In this document: positions 1 through 8,678 of the stretch, in pieces | Layout of the letters: every line of letters starts with the position of its first letter | Position numbering within the stretch: position 1 is the first letter of the stretch | NCBI RefSeq assembly: GCF_023639785.1 | Contig: NZ_CP098325.1 | Span: 3,596,001 to 3,660,000 of the forward strand | Origin: Leclercia adecarboxylata | GTDB lineage: Bacteria > Pseudomonadota > Gammaproteobacteria > Enterobacterales > Enterobacteriaceae | Reading direction: 5' to 3' | Length of the DNA: 64,000 nucleotides | Notes under the pieces: model-generated | Told to the model about the DNA's origin: nothing | The model's input: only the letters and a program-made list of their open reading frames with translations | Databases searched by the model: none | Made by a program: the position numbers and the translations under genes

Positions 1-969
1 GTCCAGCAGCAGGCCAACGTCCTGCTGAGCATCGACACCATCGCCCGGGACACCGCCACCGCGCTGGTGCAGGTGCAGATGTGGCAGCAGATGGTGGAGA
101 CCGCCGAGGAGCAGCTTGAGGCGCTTGGCGCTATCGGCAAACTGACCCGCCAGCGTAACGACGAAGGGGCCACCTCGCTCTCGGACGTGGTGCAGACCGA
201 CGCCCGTATCGAAGGGGCGCGCTCGCAGCTGATGCAGTATCAGGCCAACCTCGACAGCGCCCGCGCGACGCTGATGAGCAACCTCGGCTGGAGCAACCTG
301 AACGGGGTCAGCAACGCGTTCCCGGAAAAACTCGCCCGCAGCTGCGACATCAACGAGCCGGATGACCGGCTGGTGCCCGCGGTGCTCGCGTCCTGGGCGC
401 AGGCCAACGTGGCGCAGGCCAATCTCGATTACGCCAACGCCCAGATGACCCCCACCGTCTCCCTTGAGCCGCAGGTGCGTCACTATATGAACGAGCGCTA
501 CCCCGGCCACGACACGCTGGATAAAACCCAGTACAACGTCTCGGTGAACGTCGAGATGCCCATCTATCAGGGCGGTGGCCTGAACGCGCGGCGCAATGCC
601 GCCAGCCACGCGGTAGAGGCGGCCCAGTCCAATATTCAGCGCACCCGGCTGGACGTGCGGCAAAAGCTCCTGGAGTCCAAAAGCCAGGTGATGAGCCTGA
701 TGAGCACCCTGCAGATCCAGTCCCGCCAGGAGACGCTCAGCCAGCGCACCCGGGAGCTTTATCAGCAGCAGTATCTGGATCTGGGCTCCCGCCCGCTGCT
801 TGACGTCCTGAACGCCGAGCAGGAGGTCTACCAGGCCCGCTTTACCCAGTGGCAAACCGCCGGGCAGCTCCGCCAGCTACAGATCAACTGCCTGTATAAC
901 ACCGGGCGGATGCGCAATGCCTTCGGCCTTGAAAACCACACCATTCAGTCAGTGGAGATCCAGCCATGA
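1..969 (+). CDS. TolC-family outer membrane channel of a type I secretion system (5' partial)
   Basis: The reading frame is open from base 1, so the start lies outside the window and about 322 residues remain. The visible part is long, helical and rich in Gln, Ala, Leu, Asn and Glu. It carries the two-fold repeated TolC/OEP pattern, for example PIYQGGGLNARRNAA near the middle, typical of the second half of such channels. By family knowledge it would be the trimeric outer membrane exit duct. Its stop overlaps the start of the ABC exporter (ATGA), and a HlyD-like adaptor follows, so the three form one exporter operon. LapE- or Bap-type adhesin exporters are the closest kind. The substrate gene is not in the window. 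Confidence 0.9.
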   Translation, partial: VQQQANVLLSIDTIARDTATALVQVQMWQQMVETAEEQLEALGAIGKLTRQRNDEGATSLSDVVQTDARIEGARSQLMQYQANLDSARATLMSNLGWSNLNGVSNAFPEKLARSCDINEPDDRLVPAVLASWAQANVAQANLDYANAQMTPTVSLEPQVRHYMNERYPGHDTLDKTQYNVSVNVEMPIYQGGGLNARRNAASHAVEAAQSNIQRTRLDVRQKLLESKSQVMSLMSTLQIQSRQETLSQRTRELYQQQYLDLGSRPLLDVLNAEQEVYQARFTQWQTAGQLRQLQINCLYNTGRMRNAFGLENHTIQSVEIQP

Positions 970-3158
970 TCCGAGACGATATCCTTTACGAGGACACACT
1001 GACGCAAGAGGCGCTGGAGCACTGGGCGCAGGCGTTTGGCTATGTCGCCACCCGCTACCGGGTGGCCTGCTCCCCCGGCGCGCTGGTGGCGGGTGCCCCC
1101 TGGCTACAGGGCAAAAGCAAAATCCCGGCGCTGACCGGGCTGGCCCGGGAGGCGGGCCTCTCCTTTCAGCTGCTGAGCAACGGCCAGGAGTCCATCAACA
1201 GCTGGCGTCTGCCGGTGGTGGTGGAGCTGGATGACGGCAAGATCGGCGTCATTGAGCACTTTGATGGCGAAGATATGCTGGATGTCTGCTTCTTCGACGG
1301 CAAGGCGCAGACCAACCGCATCTCGCTGGCGAAGATGCTACCGGCCATTCACCAGGTGGTGGCCCTGCGCCCGCTGGCGGCGCTGAAAGACAGCCGCGTG
1401 GATGCCTATATCTCAAAGTACCGCCCGGACTGGCTCTACCGGCTGGTGATGCGCGACCTGCGCCCCTACACCTACGTGATGCTGGCGGCGCTGTTCATCA
1501 ACCTGCTGTCCCTGGCGGGTATCCTGTTTTCGATGCAGGTGTATGACCGGGTGATCCCGGCCCAGTCCTACCCTACCCTGTATGTGCTGACCATCGGGGT
1601 GCTCATCGCCACGTTGTTCGGTTTTATTTTGCGTATCGCCCGCTCCCACATAATGGATCTGCTGGGCAAACGCGCCGACATGCGCGTCTCGGACCGGGTG
1701 TTCGGCCATGCCCTGCGCCTGCGCAACAGCGCGGTGCCCCGCTCCACCGGCAGCTTTATCTCCCAGCTGCGCGAGCTGGAGCAGATCCGCGAGATGGTCA
1801 CCTCCTCCACCATCTCCACCATTGTCGACCTGCCCTTCTTCTTCCTGTTCGTGATTGTGCTGGCGATTATCGCCCCGTCCCTGGCGTGGATCGCCCCGGT
1901 GGCGGCGGTGCTGATGGTGCTCCCGGGCCTGCTGCTGCAGAAAAAGCTGGCAGCGCTGGCGAAGCAGTCGGCCCATGAATCGACCCTGCGCAACGCCGTG
2001 CTGGTAGAGAGCGTGCAGGGGCTGGAGGACATCAAGCTGATGCAGGCGGAGAACCGCTTCCTGCAACAGTGGAACAGCTACATTCAGATCACCGCCGAGT
2101 CGGGCCTCAAGACCCGGGAGCTGACCCAGGGGTTAATCAGTTGGGGGATGACCATTCAGAGCCTGGTCTACACCGCGGTCATTGTGGTGGGAGCCCCGAT
2201 GGTAATTGAGGGGGAAATGACCACCGGTGCGGTGGTGGCCGCTTCAATGCTGGCCTCGCGGATGATCGCCCCGATGGCGACCCTCTGCGGCGTGCTGGCC
2301 CGCTGGCAGCAGGTGAAGGCGGCCAAAGAGGGGCTGGACAACATTATGCAGCTCCCCACCGAGAACCAGCGCGAAGAGACGCCGATCCGCCAGGACGTGC
2401 TGCGCGGCCACTACATCTTCGATCAGGCGCAGTTTGCCTACGCCGGTGATGCGCAAACCCCGGCGCTGCGCATCAACCGCCTGGAGATCAAACCCGGCGA
2501 GCACGTGGCGATCCTGGGCCGTAACGGCGCGGGCAAATCGACCCTGTTGCAGGCGATGGTCGGCGGCATGGATCTGGTAGGCGGCGAGCTGCGGCTCGAC
2601 AACCTCAGCCTGCCCCATCTCGACATGGCGGACGTGCGCCGCAACGTCGGCCTGATGAGCCAGAACGCGCGGCTGTTTTACGGCACCCTGCGGGAGAACA
2701 TTACGCTTGGGATGCCGCGCGCCACCGACGAGGAGATCTTTGCCGTGCTGGAGATGTGCGGCGCGGCCAGCTTTGTGCAGAAGCTGGCGAAGGGGCTGGA
2801 TCACCCGATTATGGAGAACGGCGTCGGGCTCTCCGGCGGCCAGCGCCAGTCGATTTTGCTGGCGCGCATGTTCCTGCGCGATCCCAATGTCGTCCTGCTG
2901 GACGAACCTACCGCCTCGCTGGATGAACACACCGAACGCGAATTTATCCAGCGTCTGGGCCAGTGGCTGGGCAACCGCACCCTGATCGTCGCCACCCACC
3001 GCGTGCCGATGCTGGAGCTGGTGGATCGCGTGGTAGTGCTGAAAGAGGGAATGCTGGTGATGGACGCGCCGAAAGCCCAGGCGCTGAGCAACAGCCGGAT
3101 GCAGCAGCAACAGCAGGCGAATGGCCGGGAGTGGAAAAATGAAAACCAATCAGCGTGA
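966..3158 (+). CDS. Type I secretion ABC transporter, permease/ATPase (LapB-like)
   Basis: This 730-residue protein is an inner membrane exporter. Residues 1 to about 140 resemble a C39-like peptidase fold without an obvious catalytic Cys-His pair, as in LapB/HlyB-type exporters that bind but do not cut the substrate. A six-helix ABC membrane domain spans about 165-440. The nucleotide-binding domain has Walker A GRNGAGKST at about 518, the signature LSGGQ at about 622 and Walker B with LLDEPTASLD at about 646. It is coupled to the upstream channel by an ATGA overlap and its 3' end runs 20 bases past the chosen start of the adaptor gene. The likely cargo is a large RTX or Bap-type adhesin. Confidence 0.93.
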   Translation: MIRDDILYEDTLTQEALEHWAQAFGYVATRYRVACSPGALVAGAPWLQGKSKIPALTGLAREAGLSFQLLSNGQESINSWRLPVVVELDDGKIGVIEHFDGEDMLDVCFFDGKAQTNRISLAKMLPAIHQVVALRPLAALKDSRVDAYISKYRPDWLYRLVMRDLRPYTYVMLAALFINLLSLAGILFSMQVYDRVIPAQSYPTLYVLTIGVLIATLFGFILRIARSHIMDLLGKRADMRVSDRVFGHALRLRNSAVPRSTGSFISQLRELEQIREMVTSSTISTIVDLPFFFLFVIVLAIIAPSLAWIAPVAAVLMVLPGLLLQKKLAALAKQSAHESTLRNAVLVESVQGLEDIKLMQAENRFLQQWNSYIQITAESGLKTRELTQGLISWGMTIQSLVYTAVIVVGAPMVIEGEMTTGAVVAASMLASRMIAPMATLCGVLARWQQVKAAKEGLDNIMQLPTENQREETPIRQDVLRGHYIFDQAQFAYAGDAQTPALRINRLEIKPGEHVAILGRNGAGKSTLLQAMVGGMDLVGGELRLDNLSLPHLDMADVRRNVGLMSQNARLFYGTLRENITLGMPRATDEEIFAVLEMCGAASFVQKLAKGLDHPIMENGVGLSGGQRQSILLARMFLRDPNVVLLDEPTASLDEHTEREFIQRLGQWLGNRTLIVATHRVPMLELVDRVVVLKEGMLVMDAPKAQALSNSRMQQQQQANGREWKNENQSA

Positions 3159-4338
3159 TGTTGCGGCAATGGACGACCTGGATAACGCCCTCGGTTCCGA
3201 GAGCGGCTATACCGGGGCAAGAAGCATCGTGTTATTCAGCCTGCTGCTGTTTGTCGTCGCCGGCGTGTGGGCGTGGTTCAGCATTCTGGATGAGGTCTCC
3301 ACCGGCACCGGAAAGGTGATCCCCAGCTCCCGCGAGCAGGTCTTGCAGTCCCTCGACGGCGGGATCCTCGCCGAGCTAAAGGTCCACGAAGGGGACCAGG
3401 TGCAGGCCGGTCAGGTGCTGGCGCGCCTCGATCCGACCCGCTCTGAATCCAACGTGGGCGAGAGCGCCGCCCGCTATCGCGCGTCGCTGGCCTCCAGCGC
3501 CCGTCTGCATGCGGAGGTGAACGACCTGCCCCTGACCTTCCCGCCGGAGCTGAAGAATTGGCCCGATCTGATCGCCGCCGAAACCCGGCTCTACAACTCC
3601 CGTCGCGAGCAGCTTGAGGACTCCCGGCGCGAGCTGCGCCAGGCGCTGGAGCTGGTCAATGCCGAGCTGGCCATCACCCAGCGGCTGGTGAAAACCGGTG
3701 CCGCCAGCCACGTCGAGGCCCTGCGGTTGCAGCGCCAGAAGAGCGATCTGGAGCTGAAGCTCACCGACCTGCGCTCGCAGTATTACGTACAGGCCCGGGA
3801 GGCGCTTTCCAAATCTAACGCCGAAGTGGATATGCTCTCGGCGGTGCTGAAAGGCCGTGAGGACTCGGTCACCCGTCTGACGATGACCTCCCCGGTGCGC
3901 GGCATCGTGAAGAACATCAAGGTGACCACCATCGGCGGCGTCATCCCGCCGAACGGTGAGGTGATGGAGATTGTGCCGGTGGACGATCACCTGCTGATTG
4001 AAACCCGCCTGTCGCCGCGGGATATCGCCTTTATCCACCCCGGCCAGAAGGCGCTGGTGAAGATCACCGCCTACGACTACGCCATCTATGGCGGGCTGGA
4101 CGGCGTGGTGGAAACCATCTCCCCGGACACCATTCAGGATGAAGCCAAGCCGGAAGTGTTCTACTACCGGGTGTTTATCCGCACCAGTCAGGATTACCTG
4201 GTGAATAAGGCGGGCAGGCACTTCTCCATTGTGCCGGGGATGATTGCCACGGTGGATATCAAAACCGGCGAGAAATCGGTGATGGATTATATGATCAAGC
4301 CGTTTAACCGGGCGAAAGAGGCGTTAAGGGAGCGGTAG
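3139..4338 (+). CDS. HlyD-family periplasmic adaptor of type I secretion (LapC-like)
   Basis: This 399-residue membrane fusion protein links the ABC exporter to the TolC-like channel. The ATG at 3139 is chosen because GGAG lies 8 bases upstream at 3128-3131; an in-frame ATG at 3121 lies deeper inside the exporter gene. A short cytoplasmic N-terminus is followed by one membrane helix at about residues 25-47. A lipoyl/barrel half comes next, with the SLDGGILAEL segment typical of HlyD, then a long coiled-coil hairpin and a C-terminal beta-barrel with the TSPVRGIVKN segment. It ends the operon, and a strong terminator follows within 15 bases. Confidence 0.93.
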   Translation: MKTNQRDVAAMDDLDNALGSESGYTGARSIVLFSLLLFVVAGVWAWFSILDEVSTGTGKVIPSSREQVLQSLDGGILAELKVHEGDQVQAGQVLARLDPTRSESNVGESAARYRASLASSARLHAEVNDLPLTFPPELKNWPDLIAAETRLYNSRREQLEDSRRELRQALELVNAELAITQRLVKTGAASHVEALRLQRQKSDLELKLTDLRSQYYVQAREALSKSNAEVDMLSAVLKGREDSVTRLTMTSPVRGIVKNIKVTTIGGVIPPNGEVMEIVPVDDHLLIETRLSPRDIAFIHPGQKALVKITAYDYAIYGGLDGVVETISPDTIQDEAKPEVFYYRVFIRTSQDYLVNKAGRHFSIVPGMIATVDIKTGEKSVMDYMIKPFNRAKEALRER

Positions 4339-4351
4339 CGGAGGTAAATGC

Positions 4352-4377
4352 AAAACGGCAACCAGGTTGCCGTTTTT
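4352..4377 (+). terminator. Rho-independent terminator of the type I secretion operon
   Basis: A perfect 11-bp stem (AAAACGGCAAC / GTTGCCGTTTT) with a 3-base loop is followed by another T. It lies just after the HlyD-like stop. The A-rich left arm would make it work in both directions. A near-copy ends the cytochrome bd operon at 18736-18761. Confidence 0.88.
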
Positions 4378-4387
4378 AGTATTTGCT

Positions 4388-4408
4388 CCCTCTCCCCGTG
4401 GGAGAGGG
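4388..4408. repeat. CCCTCTCC-type inverted repeat
   Basis: CCCTCTCCC and GGGAGAGGG form a 9-bp stem with a 3-base loop, followed by a GGGTGAGGG tail. Related elements sit near 18773, 37757, 44633 and 47042-47123, always between genes. It is a dispersed enterobacterial intergenic repeat. Confidence 0.7.
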
Positions 4409-4444
4409 TCGGGGTGAGGGCATCAGGCCGCAACGCTGTGGTAT

Positions 4445-4760
4445 CGCCGGGTGGCGGCTGCGCCTTACCCGGCCTACAAGACCTTGCCTTTGACCCGGTA
4501 GGCCCGGCAAGCGCAGCGCCGCCGGGCAATCCGCAGCACCGCCGGGTGGTGGCTGCGCCTTACCCGGCCTACAAATCCTGCCTTTGACCTGGCAGGCCCG
4601 GCAAGCGTAGCGCCGCCGGGCAATCCACGGCACCGCCGGGTGGCGGCTGCGCCTTACCCGGCCTACAAACCCTGCCTTTGACCTGGCAGGCCCGGCAAGC
4701 GCAGCGCCGCCGGGCAATTCACAGCACCGCCGGGTGGCGGCTGCGCCTTACCCGGCTTAA
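4445..4760. repeat. Tandem BIME array of REP elements
   Basis: Four copies of a GCCGGGTGGCGGCTGCGCCT-type unit alternate with three copies of an oppositely oriented GGCCCGGCAAGCG...GCCGCCGGGC unit, with a period of about 94 bases. This is the alternating head/tail structure of a bacterial interspersed mosaic element. The open frames crossing it are products of the repeat and not genes. The array abuts the truncated third immunity copy described next. Confidence 0.88.
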
Positions 4761-4911
4761 GCCACGAGCCTGTGTTGTAGATCCCTGCTGTGGACTGTGC
4801 CGTCTCCAAATCTGCCAATAGCGCCACGGTAATGGAGTGACCTTTATTGTTCAGATAACGGGGGATTACTTCAGCGATATCCGCCGCGACGACGATCAAG
4901 ACTCCTTTCAT
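4760..4911 (-). pseudogene. Truncated third copy of a Tli3-like immunity gene
   Basis: An ATG at 4911 lies 3 bases after the stop of the next immunity gene, exactly the spacing seen between the two intact copies. It starts ATGAAAGGA, as the copy at 5610 does. The first residues, MKGVLIVVAADIAEV, resemble the paralogue leader MKGLFTVFAVVAVVLAAD only in composition. Similarity then fades and the frame runs into the BIME array. I infer a third tandem copy lost by deletion or by repeat-mediated rearrangement. The resemblance is short, so chance cannot be excluded. Confidence 0.45.
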
Positions 4912-4914
4912 CAC

Positions 4915-5610
4915 TTATCGCCCCGCATCCATGTCACAGCGCATACGATCCCAGCCGGTATAGTTTTTCACTTCGGGGACTTTGTCGGGCAGGCCCTGAT
5001 AGTTTTGTTCATGGCTTACAACTTTTCCTTCGAGCCATCCCTTCGTGAAGTACACCATTCCCCATTTCCAACCCGGAAATTCTGGGCTAATTGACTGGAC
5101 GGTTCCATCTTCAAGGGTATATGTGATACCCGGACCACCAGCAACAACGCGTGGATCTTCAAACGGCTTTGATGACATGTAGAGCCGGTGTCTGGTCTGC
5201 AGAAAACCCTGATCGTTGACGACGGTAAAAGATAGCACGTCTTCAGCAGGCGCTCTGTTATCACCATTCGGTTCATTATGTCCGGGAGCAAAGCCGACGG
5301 ACCTCCATGTTTGACCATAATCTTTCGAAACAAGGAAGCCATCCACTTGCCAGTTGGTAATTGCTATATATTTCTCAGAAGGATGGATAAATTTCCGCGT
5401 AAAAATTCGATAGAACTGACTGGCAGGTGTGGTGTGAATACCTCGTTTGGTATCCGTATACCAGAGTTCCCCTTCACAGTCCCAGCCCTTAAGCTCCAGA
5501 TAGCGATGGTCATCAAACCGATAAACCACCTGTGTTGGTGGCTCTTTTCCCAGGCAATCAGCAGCCAGCACAACGGCGACTACTGCGAAAACAGTAAATA
5601 ATCCTTTCAT
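4915..5610 (-). CDS. Tli3-like T6SS immunity protein, copy 1
   Basis: This 231-residue protein has an N-terminal signal-like hydrophobic segment (residues 2-20), consistent with a periplasmic location. Its body matches what I know of the Tli3 family, the immunity partner of Tle3 phospholipase effectors: VVYRFDDHRYLELKGWDC, VSKDYGQTWRSVGF and a C-terminal KNYTGWDRMRCDMDAGR. It is very similar along its whole length to the neighbour at 5614-6309, so the pair arose by tandem duplication with only 3 bases between them. It would bind and block the effector encoded at 6319-8454. The family call is from recall, not a database search. Confidence 0.8.
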   Translation of the reverse strand: MKGLFTVFAVVAVVLAADCLGKEPPTQVVYRFDDHRYLELKGWDCEGELWYTDTKRGIHTTPASQFYRIFTRKFIHPSEKYIAITNWQVDGFLVSKDYGQTWRSVGFAPGHNEPNGDNRAPAEDVLSFTVVNDQGFLQTRHRLYMSSKPFEDPRVVAGGPGITYTLEDGTVQSISPEFPGWKWGMVYFTKGWLEGKVVSHEQNYQGLPDKVPEVKNYTGWDRMRCDMDAGR

Positions 5611-5613
5611 TAC

Positions 5614-6309
5614 TTATCGCCCCGCATCCATGTCACAGCGCATACGATCCCAGCCCGCATAGTTCTTCACTTCGGGGACTTTGTCGGGCAGGCCCTGATA
5701 GTTTTGTTCATGGCTTACAACTTTTCCTTCAAGCCATCCCTTCGTGAAGTACACCATTCCCCATTTCCAACCGGGAAAATCTGGGCTAATTGATTGAACG
5801 GTTCCATCTTCAAGAGTGTAAGTGATACCTGGACCACCCGGCAGAATGCGCGGATCATCAAACGGCTTTGAAGACATATAGAGCCGGTGTCTGGTCTGCA
5901 AAAAACCCTGATCGTTGACAACGGTAAATGATAATACGTCTTCAGCGGGAGCGTAATCATCACCATTAGGTTCATTATGCCCGGGAGCGAAACCAACCGC
6001 TCTCCAGGTTTCGCCGTAATCTTTTGAAATCAGGAAGCCATCAACCTCCCAATTTGGAATTGAAATATAACGTTCTGAAGGGTGAATAAATTGGCGGGTG
6101 AATATTCGGTAAAACTGAAAATAAGGCTGTGAATGAATACCCCGCTTTGTATCGGTATACCATAACTCTCCCTGGCAATCCCAACCTTTTAACTCAAGGT
6201 AGCGGTGGTCATCAAACCGATAAACTATCTGTGTAGGTGGCTCTTTCGCGAAACTATTCGCAGTCAGTAAAATAGTGGCTACAGCGAAAACAATACATAA
6301 TTCTTTCAT
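5614..6309 (-). CDS. Tli3-like T6SS immunity protein, copy 2
   Basis: This 231-residue paralogue of the preceding copy has identical length and the same ends: a start MKELCIVFAVATILL signal segment and the final WDRMRCDMDAGR. The copies differ mainly in residues 1-20 and in scattered positions around 80-95 and 115-165. It starts 9 bases after the stop of the Tle3-like effector and is surely co-transcribed with it. Two divergent copies may protect against variant effectors or supply a higher dose. A periplasmic site is inferred from the leader and from the known periplasmic action of Tle3 enzymes. Confidence 0.82.
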   Translation of the reverse strand: MKELCIVFAVATILLTANSFAKEPPTQIVYRFDDHRYLELKGWDCQGELWYTDTKRGIHSQPYFQFYRIFTRQFIHPSERYISIPNWEVDGFLISKDYGETWRAVGFAPGHNEPNGDDYAPAEDVLSFTVVNDQGFLQTRHRLYMSSKPFDDPRILPGGPGITYTLEDGTVQSISPDFPGWKWGMVYFTKGWLEGKVVSHEQNYQGLPDKVPEVKNYAGWDRMRCDMDAGR

Positions 6310-6318
6310 GCTTAATCC

Positions 6319-8454
6319 TTAAGCCAACTGGCTGTCACTTTTAGGTTTTGGCATTTCCCACTGCAATAACTTTCTTTCCTGAAAGTCTTCTGCCTTGAAA
6401 ACGCCCATATCGACATACTTAGAGTTACGAACATTAGGTCGGATACCTGCGTAACCATTCTCCACACCGTATTGGCCTTTAGGCAGCACTTCGTCTGGCT
6501 TATTCATGTGAAATTTGGTAAGTATTTCTGGCAACCTACCTTTCCGGTAGTACTCTTTCACGTCACTATTCTTATTCAATGGATCTCGCCAGTCCGCCAG
6601 ATGTAACAGCTCCTCCCAGAACTTCCCTGCCTTATAATCAAACGATTTGCACTGTCCAATCGCCAGGTCAAAGGCCATCGCCTGAGACGGCGCAAACTCG
6701 CTCATCACAATGGAAGAGTGCTGGCTGTACCCTACCGGGTCGGTTTTCTGCCACTCTTTTTCCAGCTCTTCACGGGTTTTCAGCCAGGTAATTGACAGTA
6801 CCGGGTACTCTTTTGAACCAATAATTTTCCCTTGAATGACCGTGTGTTTCCGGGCAGTACTTTCAATATTAAGTTCATCAGGCGTTAAAACATGCCCCGG
6901 TTTCCAGCTGATACGCTGATAGCTGTTAAGCATATACATTGCAGAGTCCGTGCGCTTAATAGCGCTGGCTTTGGCTGAATAAGAGATATAAGCGTCCGGA
7001 CTTTCCGGATCGATATAATAGGTATAGGGTTTGTCACTGGTTTTAGGTTCGTTATCAGAACGGTTATCCTGTCCCTGAAGTTTAAAAATAAACGGCTCCG
7101 GTAATTCCTCGCCGTTAATCACCACATCACGAAAGTCATAACTGCTGTTCGTCAGGAAGGCGTACTCTGCATCTCCCTCCTTTCGCGGCGGTAACGAAAA
7201 AGGTTTTGCATCCGGGGCTTTTCCCACCTCCCCGTGCTGATAAAACACGCGCTGATACAGATTAGGAATATCACCGGCTATTTTCTGAGGGATACCCCGC
7301 CAGCCGAACCCCTGCACATTCTCCAGCGACACGACACCGTCGTTCGGGCAAAAGTAGTTGTACACCTTGCCGTCATTGCTCCGGCCATAACGGTCATCGG
7401 TCCGCAGCGGGTTATCGGAAGGTTTACGCAGGGTGCAGGAGGCTTCCAGAGCCAGTATTTCACTCTCCGACATTTTTCCGCCCCCTTTCCATTGCGTATA
7501 CATCAGGCTGCAGAAGTTTTTGAAGGTGTTCTGCCTGGCCGCGTTGGTCTGCTGGTATCCGGGCTGAATATTTTCAGCCACGCGTGATTCCAGTGAATAG
7601 GGGGAATGGTTAAGAATGACACAATTTACCGGAGCATATCCGGCTTGTTTAACCAGCATATTCGCCAGCATGGTTATGATAGTTCCCTGGCTATGGGCAA
7701 CCACATTAATCACATCATTCTTAGTTATATCTTCTACCCTGATCTGAATAATCAAATCCGCCAGTCGTTGAGCGGCAAAAAACTGATATATGCGGTGCGG
7801 GTTTTCATAGATGGGATGCGTGAAGTCCCCTCCATTGAAGTGCAACGAAGCAAAGCCCGCAGCCGCCACGCCGAATCCACCGGCACCCGGCCCTAACATA
7901 TCCGGGATAGTGGTGGTGGCATTAGCGAAAGTCCCGCCATTTTTGGCAAAGTGCATATCGAGCACATTTTTGAAGTTATCGTTCTGGTACTTAAAGGGGC
8001 CTTTTCCGTCATTACCCAGCGCCTTTTTATTCTCCGGGTTATGTTCCTGATACGCATCATAGGGCAGATGCGCTTTGTCACTCAGCTTGCCGACCTCTTC
8101 CCGGTAGCGCTTCTGGTCTGCCCGGTAGTCATCATAGGTAACCGGTTTATAGCCCCAGTAAAACGGGATAATGGGCGAACGGCCGGGCGTGGTGATTCGG
8201 TAATCTTTCCATTCATGGGGATAAAAATCCTGCCGGTTAAGCCGTTTCCCCAGTCCTTTGAGAATTCCCTTCTCCTGATTCTGGTAGGCTTCCCCCACGT
8301 CGTTTACCCCGTGAACCAGAATCACAATACCCGGCATCGGGCGCGGCACTCCGACATTTCGAGTCTGGGCCACTTCGCCCAGACTTTTATGTACCGGAAT
8401 ATCGCCCTCAGAAACCACCCTCGGGGCGTAGGGTCTGGTCTTCGTCTCCTTCAT
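6319..8454 (-). CDS. Tle3-type T6SS phospholipase effector (DUF3274-like alpha/beta hydrolase)
   Basis: This 711-residue protein has no signal peptide. An N-terminal alpha/beta-hydrolase core shows ILVHGVNDVGEAY at about 45-57 and a nucleophile elbow AHSQG at about 253-257 with Ser255; the usual first Gly is Ala here. A segment near the middle, NYFCPNDGVVSLENVQGFGW, may supply the acidic residue. The C-terminal part matches my memory of DUF3274/Tle3 proteins, which damage the target cell membrane from the periplasm. ATG 8454 is chosen because it overlaps the stop of the upstream small lipoprotein (ATGA); an in-frame start at 8478 is possible. No VgrG, PAAR or adaptor gene is nearby, so delivery depends on a T6SS elsewhere. 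Confidence 0.82.
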   Translation of the reverse strand: MKETKTRPYAPRVVSEGDIPVHKSLGEVAQTRNVGVPRPMPGIVILVHGVNDVGEAYQNQEKGILKGLGKRLNRQDFYPHEWKDYRITTPGRSPIIPFYWGYKPVTYDDYRADQKRYREEVGKLSDKAHLPYDAYQEHNPENKKALGNDGKGPFKYQNDNFKNVLDMHFAKNGGTFANATTTIPDMLGPGAGGFGVAAAGFASLHFNGGDFTHPIYENPHRIYQFFAAQRLADLIIQIRVEDITKNDVINVVAHSQGTIITMLANMLVKQAGYAPVNCVILNHSPYSLESRVAENIQPGYQQTNAARQNTFKNFCSLMYTQWKGGGKMSESEILALEASCTLRKPSDNPLRTDDRYGRSNDGKVYNYFCPNDGVVSLENVQGFGWRGIPQKIAGDIPNLYQRVFYQHGEVGKAPDAKPFSLPPRKEGDAEYAFLTNSSYDFRDVVINGEELPEPFIFKLQGQDNRSDNEPKTSDKPYTYYIDPESPDAYISYSAKASAIKRTDSAMYMLNSYQRISWKPGHVLTPDELNIESTARKHTVIQGKIIGSKEYPVLSITWLKTREELEKEWQKTDPVGYSQHSSIVMSEFAPSQAMAFDLAIGQCKSFDYKAGKFWEELLHLADWRDPLNKNSDVKEYYRKGRLPEILTKFHMNKPDEVLPKGQYGVENGYAGIRPNVRNSKYVDMGVFKAEDFQERKLLQWEMPKPKSDSQLA

Positions 8455-8675
8455 TCCATTAGCTCCATTTTGTAACAATAGTTTCTGTCCAGCGAAGGCT
8501 CGCTTAACCCTTCTGTTCGAGTAAATAAATAAACATCAGGAATAATTTTTTTGTTATGGCGTACATGTAAAAAATATCGGTTTGAGGTGGTCTTTTTTTG
8601 TATCGATTCGGTTTCCCCTGCCATAGTCGAACATCCTTTAATAAATGATGAGGTAACTATAAATAATAAACCCAC
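8451..8675 (-). CDS. Small putative lipoprotein upstream of the Tle3-like effector
   Basis: This 74-residue frame has a hydrophobic leader ending in a possible lipobox (FIKGC, Cys at about 15) and then a charged body. The only conventional start is GTG 8675. The frame is open a little further upstream, from a stop at about 8690, without another ATG/GTG/TTG, so the N-terminus may be damaged. Its stop overlaps the effector ATG, so the two are probably co-translated. I do not recognise the family. An additional membrane-anchored immunity factor or an effector accessory is possible. Confidence 0.55.
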   Translation of the reverse strand: MGLLFIVTSSFIKGCSTMAGETESIQKKTTSNRYFLHVRHNKKIIPDVYLFTRTEGLSEPSLDRNYCYKMELME

Positions 8676-8678
8676 GCC

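Noticed and set aside
4445-4760. Possible CRISPR array
   Set aside because: The repeated units are alternating REP palindromes without unique spacers of constant length, and there are no cas genes.
4348-4914. Several 80-110 codon frames on both strands
   Set aside because: They are made by the BIME array; their sequence is repetitive, Pro/Ala/Gly-rich and changes with the repeat unit. Only the leader near 4911 resembles a gene start.
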